From: JALOAT01 sp041685115
Lineage (GTDB): Bacteria; Pseudomonadota; Gammaproteobacteria; Thiohalomonadales; Thiohalomonadaceae
Length of the DNA: 64,000 bases
NCBI GenBank assembly: GCA_041685115.1
Contig: JAWLGK010000009.1
Location: 1-64,000, forward strand
Direction: 5' to 3'
Below, one piece after another: positions 37,539-46,727 of this stretch. Position 1 is the stretch's first letter; every line of letters begins with the position of its first letter. The notes under the pieces were generated by a model. It was not told where the DNA came from, did not search any database, and worked only from the letters and a program-made list of their open reading frames with translations. A program made the position numbers and the translations under genes.

Positions 37539-39431
37539 ATGTGCGGCATTGTCGGGATCTATTCCAGGGAGCGGAAGCGGATCGATCGTGCGCTATTGCA
37601 GCGCATGAACGACGTGCAGGCCCATCGCGGTCCGGACGGGACCGGCCTGCACGTCGAGCCGGGGATCGGGCTCGGGCATCGCCGCCTGGCGATCATCGAC
37701 CTTGCCGCCGGCAAGCAGCCCCTCTACAACGAAGACCGCAGTGTGGTGGTCGTGTTCAATGGCGAGATTTACAACTTCGCCAGCCTGCGCCGAGAGTTGG
37801 AAGAAGAAGGCCATCGTTTTGCCACCCACAGCGACACCGAGGTGATCGTGCACGCCTGGGAGAGTTGGGGCGAGCGCTGTGTGGAGCGCTTTCGCGGCAT
37901 GTTCGCCTTCGCGCTGTGGGACCGTAACCGCGAGACACTGTTTCTCGCCCGCGATCGCCTGGGCATCAAACCCCTGCATTATGCCTGGCTCGCCGACGGA
38001 TCCCTGGCCTTCGCCTCCGAGCTGAAGGCGTTGCTCTGCCATCCACAGCTGGCGCGCGAACTCGATCCGCGAGCCGTCGAGTTCTATTTTGCCTACGGCT
38101 ATATCCCCGACCCGCACGCCATCCTCGCCAGTGTGGCCAAACTGCCGGCTGCGCATACGTTGCTTGTCCGGCGTGACAGGCGCGAACCGCAATTGCGTGA
38201 GTACTGGGACGTGCCGTTTGGTCCGCTGCTGCGCATCGACGAGGCAGAGGCCCGTGAGGAGCTGTATCGCCGCACCAGGGAAGCGGTCGCCAGTCATTTG
38301 GTGTCCGACGTACCGCTCGGTGCGTTTCTGTCAGGAGGCGTCGACTCGAGCGCCGTGGTCGCCGGCATGGCGGAGCTTTCCAAAGCGCCGGTGCATACCT
38401 GCTCCATCGCCTTTGCAGAACCCGCGTACGATGAATCGCCTTATGCGCGCATGGTCGCCGATCACTTCGGTACACGCCACGCGGTGGAGCAGGTGGACCA
38501 CGACGATATCGCCCTCGTCGATCGTCTCGCCGCCATCTATGACGAACCCTATGCGGACAATTCCTCACTGGCCACCTACCGTTTGTGCGAACTGACGCGG
38601 CGCCACGTCACTGTCGCCCTGTCGGGGGATGGTGGCGACGAGAACCTTGCCGGCTATGGGCGCTATGCGGCACAGGCCGTGAAGGCGCGGTTACGCGCCC
38701 TGTTGCCCGATGCCCTGCGGCGGCCATTGTTCGGCGTCCTCGGACGCATTTATCCGAAGGCGGACTGGGCGCCGAAATTCCTGCGTGCCAAGGCCACCTT
38801 CGAGACCCTTGGCCTGGATCAGGTGGATGCCATCGCCTACGGCGCCCAAGTCGCGCCTCGGTCCTGGCGAGAGCGCATGTATCACGCGGATTTCCTGCGT
38901 ACGCTGGATGGCTTCGATGCTGCGCAGATCTTCCGTGATTTCGCGCAGCGCGCGCCGGCGCGCGACGCGCTGTCGCTGAGCCAATACCTGGACATGAAGA
39001 TCTATCTGCCAGGCGACATCCTGACCAAGGTCGATCGCGCCAGCATGGCCAATTCCCTGGAGGTGCGTGTGCCGTTACTGGATCACGAACTGGTGGAATG
39101 GATTTCGCGACTGCCGCCCGGGCTGAAACTGCGCGGGGGTGAGGGCAAGTATGTCTTCAAGAAAAGCCTGGAGACCCGCCTGCCGCGCGAAGTGCTTTAC
39201 CGCAAGAAGCAGGGCTTCGACGTGCCCGTCGCGCGCTGGTTCCGCGGGCCCCTCAGGCAGCACGCGGAGCGTCTGGTGAAGGAGTCGCCGCTGTTCGAGC
39301 AGCGGCTCCTCGATGCGGATTTCGTCCGTCGCATGGTGACCGAGCATCACGCCGGGGTGCGTGACAACGGCCACATGCTCTGGTCCATCCTGTTGTTCGA
39401 TGCCTTCCAGCGCCATGTGCTGGCCGCGTGA
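37539..39431 (+). CDS. XrtA-type asparagine synthase-like amidotransferase
   Basis: This 630-residue class II amidotransferase starts at MCGIVGIY, where Cys2 is the glutaminase nucleophile; the longer frame upstream is excluded for that reason. The N-terminal glutaminase domain has AHRGPDGTGLHV, GHRRLAIIDL and FNGEIYNF. The synthetase domain has the PP-loop SGGVDSSAV near residue 264 and LSGDGGDENLAGYGRY. Overall it matches the exosortase A/PEP-CTERM-associated amidotransferases (TIGR03108-like), which sit in exopolysaccharide clusters and probably amidate a glycan or its precursor. Its tail overlaps the next lipoprotein gene by 17 bases. No exosortase gene is in the window. Confidence 0.88.
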   Translation: MCGIVGIYSRERKRIDRALLQRMNDVQAHRGPDGTGLHVEPGIGLGHRRLAIIDLAAGKQPLYNEDRSVVVVFNGEIYNFASLRRELEEEGHRFATHSDTEVIVHAWESWGERCVERFRGMFAFALWDRNRETLFLARDRLGIKPLHYAWLADGSLAFASELKALLCHPQLARELDPRAVEFYFAYGYIPDPHAILASVAKLPAAHTLLVRRDRREPQLREYWDVPFGPLLRIDEAEAREELYRRTREAVASHLVSDVPLGAFLSGGVDSSAVVAGMAELSKAPVHTCSIAFAEPAYDESPYARMVADHFGTRHAVEQVDHDDIALVDRLAAIYDEPYADNSSLATYRLCELTRRHVTVALSGDGGDENLAGYGRYAAQAVKARLRALLPDALRRPLFGVLGRIYPKADWAPKFLRAKATFETLGLDQVDAIAYGAQVAPRSWRERMYHADFLRTLDGFDAAQIFRDFAQRAPARDALSLSQYLDMKIYLPGDILTKVDRASMANSLEVRVPLLDHELVEWISRLPPGLKLRGGEGKYVFKKSLETRLPREVLYRKKQGFDVPVARWFRGPLRQHAERLVKESPLFEQRLLDADFVRRMVTEHHAGVRDNGHMLWSILLFDAFQRHVLAA

Positions 39432-40509
39432 ACCGGTGCGGTACGTGGCGCTCCTGCTGCTGGCGTGGCTGCCCTTGCATGGCTGCGCCGCCACACCCGC
39501 GGCGGACACCGACGAGGTGCCGTATCTGGCCGAGTGGGAGCGCAACATGGTGCGCTGGGGCGGGCACTGGGGCGATTACCTGCTCGACACGCGCAATAGC
39601 GAAAAAAAACGCTTCAAGGCGACCTATTACGACGCTCAGCGCATCCATTTTCAGATTGCGGATTACACCGGTGATACGGAGCCCTGGTACAGCTACGCCC
39701 AGGCAGCGGAGGCGCTCTACGAGGACGGCTATTGCGTGCCGAACGGTTATCGCACCGCTGGCTGGCAGCGCTTTCCGCACGGCCTGTTCGAAGACTGGCA
39801 GCGCACGCGCGACCCGTCGTCGCGGGAGTCGGTGAGCCGGTTGCGTGATGAGCCGCCCTTCTCCAACATCGAGGCGGGTAACCACGCGCAGAAGTGGCGT
39901 TATGCGCGCTATAGCCGCGAGATCGCCTACGCCATCCACGCGCAGCTGCTCGCCACGCGTAGCGGGGCACCGGCGCAGCACACCCGGCTCGCAGCGCTGG
40001 TGGACACCGCCCTCGCGCACCTCGACATCTGGCGCACCGGCGCCTTCGAGAATCCGGACCCGCGCTGGCATTTCCGTCAGCCGTTCATGTTCGGTCTGAC
40101 CGGTGAGGCGCTCATCGCCTATTACGAAAGCACTGCGGCCGCCGGTAGGCCGGACGCGCGCATACCTGCCGCGCTGGCCGCGAGCGCGGACTGGTTCTGG
40201 GACAACACCTGGGTGGGCGACGCCTTCGTCTACGTGGACCGTGACATGGAAGGTGTCGGGCGGCGGCGGGCGGCGCCCGATCTCAACCTGCTCATTGCGC
40301 CGGTCTACGCCTGGCTTTACCGGCATTCCGGCGATCTGCGCCACCGCGAACGCGCCGACGCCATATTCGCCGGCGGGGTGCGCACCGCCTGCCTGAAGTG
40401 CAGCGCGAAGATCTTCAATCAAAACTACCGATGGAGTTTCGACTACGTGCAGTGGCGACGCGAGGGCGACGTGCGCTGGCGGACGCCGTCCACGCCCGTG
40501 AAGCGTTGA
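39415..40509 (+). CDS. Secreted protein, paralogue 3 of 3 (unknown family)
   Basis: The ATG at 39415 overlaps the end of the amidotransferase gene, implying coupled expression. The N-terminus is a hydrophobic signal (YVALLLLAWLPLHGCA) with a probable lipobox LHGC. The body repeats the blocks of the two minus-strand lipoproteins: AEWERNMVRWGGHWGDYL, EPWYSYAQAAEALYEDGY, GWQRFPHGLFEDW, QPFMFGLTGEALIAYYE, DLNLLIAPVYAWLYRHSGD and KIFNQNYRWSFDYVQWR. Identity to the other two is clearly lower. The GGRSGSWNSNGG block is absent. This is the copy that ties the family to the amidotransferase and to glycan synthesis. Confidence 0.8.
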   Translation: MCWPREPVRYVALLLLAWLPLHGCAATPAADTDEVPYLAEWERNMVRWGGHWGDYLLDTRNSEKKRFKATYYDAQRIHFQIADYTGDTEPWYSYAQAAEALYEDGYCVPNGYRTAGWQRFPHGLFEDWQRTRDPSSRESVSRLRDEPPFSNIEAGNHAQKWRYARYSREIAYAIHAQLLATRSGAPAQHTRLAALVDTALAHLDIWRTGAFENPDPRWHFRQPFMFGLTGEALIAYYESTAAAGRPDARIPAALAASADWFWDNTWVGDAFVYVDRDMEGVGRRRAAPDLNLLIAPVYAWLYRHSGDLRHRERADAIFAGGVRTACLKCSAKIFNQNYRWSFDYVQWRREGDVRWRTPSTPVKR

Positions 40510-40665
40510 AAAAGGCGCAGATGGCGGCTGGCAAAGACGCCAAGATCGCCGAGCAATGGACGAGGCAGGTGCTGCGTAAACCCGTGGCATTGCGGACGTT
40601 CGGTGCAGCCGCCTCATGGTTGCGGAAGGGCAGGGTCCGTCGAGTACTTCGCCCACCAGTTGAGA

Positions 40666-41688
40666 TCCCCTCTCCCCAGCCCTCTCCCTGAGGGAGAGGG
40701 GGCAAGAAATGCGAGATATCGCTAACGCGCCGCAGCAGATTCGAGCGTCCCTCTCCCCCCGGGAGAGGGACAGGGAGAGAGGGCAAGAAACGCGCAGTGT
40801 CGGCAACGCGCCGCAGCGGATTCGAACGTCCCCTCTCCCCCCGGGAGAGGGACAGGGAGAGGGGGGCAAGAGATGAGCAGTGTCGGCAACGCACCACCGC
40901 GGATTCGAACGTCCCCTCTCCCCCCGGGAGAGGGACAGGGAGAGGGGAGCAAGAGATGAGCAGTATCGCTAACGCGCCGCAGCGGAGTCGAACGTCCCCT
41001 CCCCCCCGGGAGAGGGACAGGGAGAGGGGACAAGAAACGCGCAGTGTCGGCAACGCGCCGCAGCGGAGTCGAACGTCCCCTCTCCCCCCGGGAGAGGGAC
41101 AGGGAGAGGGGACAAGAAACGCGCAGTGTCGGCAACGCGCCGCAGCGGAGTCGAACGTCCCCTCCCCCCCGGGAGAGGGACAGGGAGAGGGGACAAGAAA
41201 CGCGCAGTGTCGGCAACGCACCACCGCGGACTCGAGCGTCCCCTCTCCCCCCGGGAGAGGGACAGGGAGAGGGGAGCAAGAGATGAGCAGTATCGCTAAC
41301 GCGCCGCAGCGGATTCGAACGTCCCCTCTCCCCCCCGGGAGAGGGACAGGGAGAGGGGGCAAGAAACGCGCAGTGTCGGCAACGCGCCGCAGCGGANNNN
41401 NNNNNNNNNNNNNNNNNNNNNNNNNNNNNNNNNNNNNNNNNNNNNNNNNNNNNNNNNNNNNNNNNNNNNNNNNNNNNNNNNNNNNNNNNNNNNNNNCCCC
41501 CCGGGAGAGGGACAGGGAGAGGGGGCAAGAAACGCGCAGTGTCGGCAACGCGCCGCAGCGGAGTCGAACGTCCCCTCTCCCCCCGGGAGAGGGACAGGGA
41601 GAGAGGGCAAGAAACGCGCAGTGTCGGCAACGCGCCGCAGCGGAGTCGAACGTCCCCTCTCCCCCCCGGGAGAGGGACAGGGAGAAGG
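40666..41688. repeat. Tandem repeat array, unit 81-83 bp, with assembly gap
   Basis: About eleven visible units carry CTCTCCCCCCGGGAGAGGGACAGGG plus a near-constant stretch (AAGAAACGCGCAGTGTCGGC, AACGCGCCGCAGCGGA). Period measured between matching GAACG positions is 81-83 bases (40743, 40824, 40907, 40990, 41071, 41153, 41234, 41317, then 41566 and 41648 past the gap). Each unit contains a CCCTCTC/GGGAGAGGG palindrome. Two unit variants alternate (AGATGAGCAGTGTCGG versus AAACGCGCAGTGTCGG). The stretch 40,510-40,665 holds no gene. Confidence 0.9.
41397..41496. other. Assembly gap of 100 N
   Basis: Exactly 100 N bases interrupt the tandem repeat. This is the conventional size for a scaffold gap of unknown length, so the true number of repeat units is not known. 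Confidence 0.97.
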
Positions 41689-41730
41689 TGAGAAAACACG
41701 CGCCGGTTTGCGCTCACGCGAGGACGACCC

Positions 41731-43317
41731 ATGAAACAGCTCGCTCGCATCGTGGTGTTCGCAGGCGATCTTTCCTACCCCAACTGCAAGAACATCGTCG
41801 CCATCGAGCGCGCGCTTCCCGACCTGCGTTGGCTCGTCCTCGTGCATACGCCGCGCCGCACGCCGGGAAAAAGACTGCGTCAGCACTGGGCGCTGCTGCG
41901 TCGCCACGGCTGGCGTCACGTGCCGCATGTCTGCGCCGCGCTGCGCAGCCGCTGGCAAGCGCCCTGCCCGCCGGCCGGTGAGGGGGCCCCCGGCGGCGAG
42001 TTCACGGCGCAGGCGCTGCAGGTCTCGGCGCGCGTGGTAATCCAAACAACGTCGGATCTGCATGCCCCTGATGCGCTCGAAGCGGTGCGCCGCTTCGCGC
42101 CCGATCTCGGGCTGTCGCTGGGCCCACCCATCCTGCGCAAGACGCTGTTCGGTATTCCACGACTTGGCACCCTCAACCTGCACAAGGGGAAGCTGCCGGA
42201 TTACCGCGGCATGCCACCGGCCTTCTGGGAGCTCTGGAACGGTGAGGCGACGGTCGGCTGCACCGTGCATTGGATGGAGGAGGCGCTCGACGCAGGCCCT
42301 ATCGCTGTAGAAACCACGCTCGAGGTGGACCGGTACGCCACCGTGAAGGGGCTGCTGCTGCGGCTCGACGAGCTCGGCATCGCCTTGGTGCGCGATGCGG
42401 TGGTGGACATTGCCGCCGGCCGCATGCCGCGGCGGCCGCAGCGCGCGGGAGGGCATACCTTCCGGCGCCCGACCTTGGCCCAGGTGGCGCAACTGGAGCG
42501 CCGCCTGACGGCGCGGTTGCCGGTGCGGACGTCATGGCCCAAGGCCCTCGCCAAGCACTGGATCCGCCAAGGGGCCTTCACCGCGGCGCTGGTGGCGCGG
42601 CGTCACGCCGCCGTGCCGAAGGTGACGGTGCTGCTGTATCACCGCGTCACCGACGCTGCGCGCGACAACCTCAGCACCGGCATCGAGCAGTTCGATCGCC
42701 AGATGGCGCTGCTGCGCCGCCACTTCCGCATGCTGTCCCTGCCGGAGCTGCTGCGCCTCGAACAGGTGCCGCCGAGCGACCGGCCGCTGGCCTGCGTGAC
42801 CTTCGACGACGGCTACCTGGACAACTACATCCACGCGGTGCCCATCCTGACGCGGCACCGCATCCCGGCCGCCTTCTTCGTCGCCACCGGATTCATCGGC
42901 AGCACGCGCCAATTCCCCCACGACATCCGCCGCGGCAATGCCTTCATTCCGCTGATGACCTGGGATCAGCTGCGCGAAATGCACGCGGAAGGCTTCACCA
43001 TCGGCTCACATACGGTGAATCACATCGACTGTGCCGCCGAACCGGAGGCACGCGTGCGGACCGAGCTGGACGAGTCCCGCGCGACCCTCGCGCGCGAGCT
43101 GGGTCTCGATGAGATCATCTTCTCCTACCCCTACGGCGGACGCCGGCATATGACGCCGGAACGGCTCGAATGGGTGAAACAGGCAGGCTACGCGGGCTGT
43201 GTGTCGGCCTACGGCGGTACCAATGCCGGCCGTATCGATCGCTGGGACGTGAGGCGCCGCGGCGTCCACTGGGAATTCGCCGACGCCTCGTTCCTCTCCA
43301 CCGCCTACGGCTTTTGA
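41731..43317 (+). CDS. Formyltransferase-polysaccharide deacetylase fusion
   Basis: This 528-residue two-domain protein has a formyltransferase-type N-terminal half (about 1-240). It carries LNLHKGKLPDYRGMPPAFW (Asn149, His151) and an LDAGPI motif whose Asp (about 187) completes the Asn-His-Asp formyl-transfer triad. Residues about 290-528 are a NodB-type polysaccharide deacetylase. It shows VTVLLYHRV, the metal-binding TFDDGY (about 357-361), the GSHTVNH zinc histidines (about 427 and 431) and SYPYGG. One chain could thus deacetylate and formylate an amino sugar, or the two halves may act separately. No signal peptide is present, so action is in the cytosol. Start follows the tandem repeat. 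Confidence 0.85.
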   Translation: MKQLARIVVFAGDLSYPNCKNIVAIERALPDLRWLVLVHTPRRTPGKRLRQHWALLRRHGWRHVPHVCAALRSRWQAPCPPAGEGAPGGEFTAQALQVSARVVIQTTSDLHAPDALEAVRRFAPDLGLSLGPPILRKTLFGIPRLGTLNLHKGKLPDYRGMPPAFWELWNGEATVGCTVHWMEEALDAGPIAVETTLEVDRYATVKGLLLRLDELGIALVRDAVVDIAAGRMPRRPQRAGGHTFRRPTLAQVAQLERRLTARLPVRTSWPKALAKHWIRQGAFTAALVARRHAAVPKVTVLLYHRVTDAARDNLSTGIEQFDRQMALLRRHFRMLSLPELLRLEQVPPSDRPLACVTFDDGYLDNYIHAVPILTRHRIPAAFFVATGFIGSTRQFPHDIRRGNAFIPLMTWDQLREMHAEGFTIGSHTVNHIDCAAEPEARVRTELDESRATLARELGLDEIIFSYPYGGRRHMTPERLEWVKQAGYAGCVSAYGGTNAGRIDRWDVRRRGVHWEFADASFLSTAYGF

Positions 43318-43359
43318 TCGATGCGCCCGCGGGACGCCCCGCGGGCGCAGACCAAGACC

Positions 43360-44391
43360 TCAACCGATGCCGGCGGCCTGCGCTGGTTGGCCGTAGTACG
43401 CCTGGTACCAGTCCACGAACCGGTTGACGCCCTCCTCGACGCTGGTGCCCGGGCAGTAGCCCACGTCGCGGAACAGCTCGGCCGTGTCGGCCTCGGTGTC
43501 CGGGACATCGCCCGGCTGTAGCGGCAGCAGGCGCATCTCGGCCTTGCGGCCGAGCCTGTTTTCCAGCACTTCGACGTAATGCAGCAGATCCACCGGACGC
43601 TGGTTGCCGATGTTGTAGAGGCGGTAGCGCGCGCGGCTCGAAGCGGGGTTGGGCTGCTCGCCCGACCAGGCCGGGTCCGCCTCGGGGATGTGATCGAGTA
43701 CGCGCACCACGCCCTCGACGATGTCGTCGATGTAAGTGAAGTCGCGCCGGTGGTGGCCGTGGTTGAACACGTCGATGGGCTCGCCGGCGAGGATCTTCTT
43801 CGTGAACAGGAACAGCGCCATGTCCGGGCGCCCCCACGGACCGTAGACCGTGAAGAAGCGCAGCCCGGTGGTCGCCAGGTCGTAGAGATTGCTGTAGGTG
43901 TGCGCCATCAGCTCGTTCGCCTTCTTGGTGGCGGCGTACAGGCTGAGCGGGTGATCGACATTGTCACGCACCGAAAACGGCAGGCGCGTGTTGCCGCCGT
44001 ACACCGAACTGCTGGAGGCGTAGACCAGGTGCTCGACGCCGTTGTGGCGACAACCCTCCAGCACGTTCAGGAAGCCCACCACGTTGCTGTCCACGTAGGC
44101 GTGGGGATTGGCAATCGAATAACGCACGCCGGCCTGTGCCGCGAGGTTCACCACGCGTGCCGGCCGCTGCTGCGCGAACAGCTCCGCCATGGCCTCACGG
44201 TCGGCCAGGTCGAGCACCGCCGGGATGAATTGCTCATGGCGGCAGAGGCGCTCGAAACGCGCCTTTTTCAGGTTTACGTCGTAATAATCATTGAAGTTGT
44301 CCAGGCCGACGACCGTGTCACCACGTTCCAGCAGACGCAGCGACAGCGCGGCGCCGATGAACCCTGCTGCACCCGTCACGAGAATTTTCAT
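43360..44391 (-). CDS. UDP-glucuronate 4-epimerase-like SDR
   Basis: This 343-residue extended short-chain dehydrogenase is of the UDP-sugar epimerase type. Visible motifs are the GAAGFIGAALSLRLLERGD Rossmann start, LDNFNDYYDVNLKKARFERL (typical of UDP-glucuronate 4-epimerases), SSSSVYGGNTRLPFS, the catalytic YAATKK and RFFTVYGPWGRPDMAL. It should interconvert UDP-glucuronate and UDP-galacturonate for polymer synthesis. It is the last gene of the minus-strand glycan operon; 42 bases separate it from the preceding glycosyltransferase. Confidence 0.9.
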   Translation of the reverse strand: MKILVTGAAGFIGAALSLRLLERGDTVVGLDNFNDYYDVNLKKARFERLCRHEQFIPAVLDLADREAMAELFAQQRPARVVNLAAQAGVRYSIANPHAYVDSNVVGFLNVLEGCRHNGVEHLVYASSSSVYGGNTRLPFSVRDNVDHPLSLYAATKKANELMAHTYSNLYDLATTGLRFFTVYGPWGRPDMALFLFTKKILAGEPIDVFNHGHHRRDFTYIDDIVEGVVRVLDHIPEADPAWSGEQPNPASSRARYRLYNIGNQRPVDLLHYVEVLENRLGRKAEMRLLPLQPGDVPDTEADTAELFRDVGYCPGTSVEEGVNRFVDWYQAYYGQPAQAAGIG

Positions 44392-44433
44392 CCTTGATTC
44401 TCCCGGTTGACCTGCATTCAGAGCGAATGGTGT

Positions 44434-45567
44434 TCACCTCCCCAACCCGAGGAGTTTAGGAGGCCGGATACGTGCTGCTCCGGCCGCATCCACGCCGTCC
44501 GGCGCCAGCACCTGGACATAGCGCTCGAGCATGCGCTCCAGTTCGAAGCGCTCCACGGCGGCGGTGCGTGCCGCCTTGCCCATGGCGAGCCGTTCGCTAT
44601 CGGACGACAGCAGCGCCAGCACGGCCTCGGCGAGGGTCTGTGGCTCCCGTGGTGGTACCAGGCGGCCCCATGCCGGCTGGATCATTTCCGGGATGCCGCC
44701 CACCGCCGTGGCCACACAGGGCAACCCCGAGGCCATGGCCTCGAGCAGCACCAGGGGAACGCCTTCGGTGCGCGAGGACAGTGCGAGCACATCCATGTCA
44801 CGCAGGAACGCGGCGACGTCCTTCTGCGCGCCGTGGAAGTCCACGCGTTCGGCGATGCCCAGGGCGCGGGCGAGCGCCTTGGCATGCGCGCCCTGCTCCC
44901 CGTCGCCCACCACGCTGAAGCGCACCGGCCGCGGGCTGTGTCTGGTGATGTGGGCGGCCGCACGCAGCCAGGTCTCCACGTCCTTGTCCGGATGCAGACG
45001 GCCCACCCAGCCGACCACCAGCGGACGCGGTTTACGCGACTGGCGCCGTGGTCGGAAGGCACGGGTATCGACGCCGTTATCGATGCGGTGCAGGCGCTCG
45101 TCCGGGATCCCCACCTGCCGGAACACCTGCTCCAGGCCGCCATGGATCACCGTGATCGCCTCCGCCCTGGGGCCGAAGCGCGCGGTGCGGCGCCATACCA
45201 GCGGCTTGCGGCGCAGTTCGTAATCCGTGTGTTCGGTCACTACGATGCGCTGCACGCCGGCGAGGCGCGCCGGCCAGTAGCACAGGGCGAGATTGGAGAC
45301 GTGATGCAGGTGCAGCACATCGATACGTTCGCGGCGAAACAGGCGTGTCAGCCGCAGGCGCCGGCTCAGGGGATTGGCCGCACTTTCGACCGGTGCAAAC
45401 CAGGGGATGCCTTTTTCATCCATCACGTCACAGATGGGGCCGGTACCGCCCCAGGTGGTGCACACGCTGGTGTGCACGCCTTGCTCGCGCAGGCGATCGG
45501 CGAGCAGCACCGCGAGCCGTTCCGAGCCGCCCATCGTGAACGTGCACACCACCTCCATCAGGCGCAT
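44434..45567 (-). CDS. Glycosyltransferase, GT4 family (copy a)
   Basis: This 377-residue GT-B enzyme has an N-terminal acceptor domain (GGSERLAVLLADRLREQGVH, LHLHHVSNLALCYWPARL) and a C-terminal donor domain with VGWVGRLHPDKDVETWL and FSVVGDGEQ. The family's GLPCVATAVGGIPEMI, with the upstream EGVPLVLLEAMASG Glu-x7-Glu motif, is intact. It transfers a sugar from a nucleotide sugar to a growing lipid-linked glycan, with retention. The ATG shares one base with the stop of the upstream gene (TGATG). The specific sugar is not predictable. Confidence 0.9.
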   Translation of the reverse strand: MRLMEVVCTFTMGGSERLAVLLADRLREQGVHTSVCTTWGGTGPICDVMDEKGIPWFAPVESAANPLSRRLRLTRLFRRERIDVLHLHHVSNLALCYWPARLAGVQRIVVTEHTDYELRRKPLVWRRTARFGPRAEAITVIHGGLEQVFRQVGIPDERLHRIDNGVDTRAFRPRRQSRKPRPLVVGWVGRLHPDKDVETWLRAAAHITRHSPRPVRFSVVGDGEQGAHAKALARALGIAERVDFHGAQKDVAAFLRDMDVLALSSRTEGVPLVLLEAMASGLPCVATAVGGIPEMIQPAWGRLVPPREPQTLAEAVLALLSSDSERLAMGKAARTAAVERFELERMLERYVQVLAPDGVDAAGAARIRPPKLLGLGR

Positions 45568-46727
45568 CAGGCCATCCCCCCGTCGGCGCGGTGCCTCCGT
45601 CCCTGCACCGGTCCGCGCAACAACCGGTCATACAGGGCCTCGATGCGCGCGGCGCGCGCATCTGCCATGAAGCACCGCGCCAGGGATCCGGGCGCGCTCG
45701 CGCCGAGGGCGGCGAGCTCGCCGGGCGTCTGAAGGATGTGGCGCAACACGGCCGTCAACGCCGTGCTGTCGCCCGGCGCCACCAGCCAGCCGTTCACCCC
45801 AGGGTGGACCAGATCGCCCACCCCGCCGGTGCGCGTCGCCAGCACGGGACGCCCCAGCGCCAGCGCCTCCAGCACCACGTTGGGCGTGCCTTCCGACAAC
45901 GAGGGCAGCGCAAGCAGGTCCACGGCCTCGAAGTAATCGCCCATGTTGTCGCGATAGCCCTCGAAGCTGACCTGTGGCGCGACGCCGAGCTGCTCCGCAC
46001 GCGCCTGTAATGCCGCCCGTTCCGGTCCCTGGCCCACCACCACGAGCCGAAAGCGCGCCGCCTCCGTCCCCAGGCCGGCGAGCGCCGCAAGCAGATGGGT
46101 GTGGCCCTTCTCGCGACTGAGGCGGCCGAACACCCCGATGACGATCTGTCCGCGACGGACCTTCAGCCGCGCGCGCAGTGCCGCGCCGCCGTGGGTGCGG
46201 CGGAGTTCCTGCGGGTCCACCGCGTTGAGCACCAGCTCGGTGGGTCGGCGCCCGCGCAGTTGCACCAGGGTGTCGTGCAAGGGCCGTGACACCGCGACGG
46301 CCACCGGCGCCTGGCGCAACAGCCACTTTTCGAGCCGGTTGTAGAGCCGCGCGCGGCGGCTCTCGTCGGTCCAGCCGTGGGCGAAGGCGAGCCAGGGCAG
46401 TCCGGTGCGCGCCGCCACATAACGCGCCACCAGATGGCTCTTGTAGCCGTGGCTCTGCACGAGGTTGATGCCGCGTTCGCGCACCAGTCGCAGCGCCTGC
46501 ATGAGGGGCTGTGGGTCGAACGGCCCGCGCTGGTGGAGCAGCTCGACGGCCACGCCCTGTTCGCGGGCGCGGTGGCACAGCTCGCTCATCTGGCCGCGAC
46601 AGGAGAAACTGCCGAGCAGCACGCGCGTATCGGCGCTGGCGTGGTGCGCGAACTGCAACAGGCCCTTGCCGGGACCGCCCAGGATGGGCGTGGCGATGAT
46701 GGCGAGCACCTGCGCGCGCACCGCCAT
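45567..46727 (-). CDS. Glycosyltransferase, GT4 family (copy b)
   Basis: This 386-residue GT-B glycosyltransferase reads LAIIATPILGGPGKGLLQFAHH at its start, where Gly residues bind the acceptor. The donor domain has VIGVFGRLSREKGHTHLL, LVVVGQGPERAAL and SEGTPNVVLEALALGRPVLATRTGG. It is coupled at both ends through 1-base stop/start overlaps, so its product is made in fixed ratio with its neighbours. It acts in the cytosol or at the inner membrane face. Confidence 0.9.
   Translation of the reverse strand: MAVRAQVLAIIATPILGGPGKGLLQFAHHASADTRVLLGSFSCRGQMSELCHRAREQGVAVELLHQRGPFDPQPLMQALRLVRERGINLVQSHGYKSHLVARYVAARTGLPWLAFAHGWTDESRRARLYNRLEKWLLRQAPVAVAVSRPLHDTLVQLRGRRPTELVLNAVDPQELRRTHGGAALRARLKVRRGQIVIGVFGRLSREKGHTHLLAALAGLGTEAARFRLVVVGQGPERAALQARAEQLGVAPQVSFEGYRDNMGDYFEAVDLLALPSLSEGTPNVVLEALALGRPVLATRTGGVGDLVHPGVNGWLVAPGDSTALTAVLRHILQTPGELAALGASAPGSLARCFMADARAARIEALYDRLLRGPVQGRRHRADGGMA

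Noticed and set aside
39253..40869. A 538-codon minus-strand frame opposite the third lipoprotein gene
   Set aside because: It is an antisense shadow of a GC-rich gene, and its end is repeat sequence. The + strand product has family similarity and a signal peptide.
40666..41688. The regular array at 40.7-41.7 kb as a CRISPR array
   Set aside because: Period is regular, but the stretch between palindromes is as conserved as the palindrome itself, so there are no spacers, and no cas genes are near. It is a tandem repeat.
40415..41981. Long Pro/Ser/Arg reading frames through the tandem repeat on both strands
   Set aside because: The frames exist because the unit lacks stop codons in several frames and the sequence includes 100 N; products are pure repeat translation.
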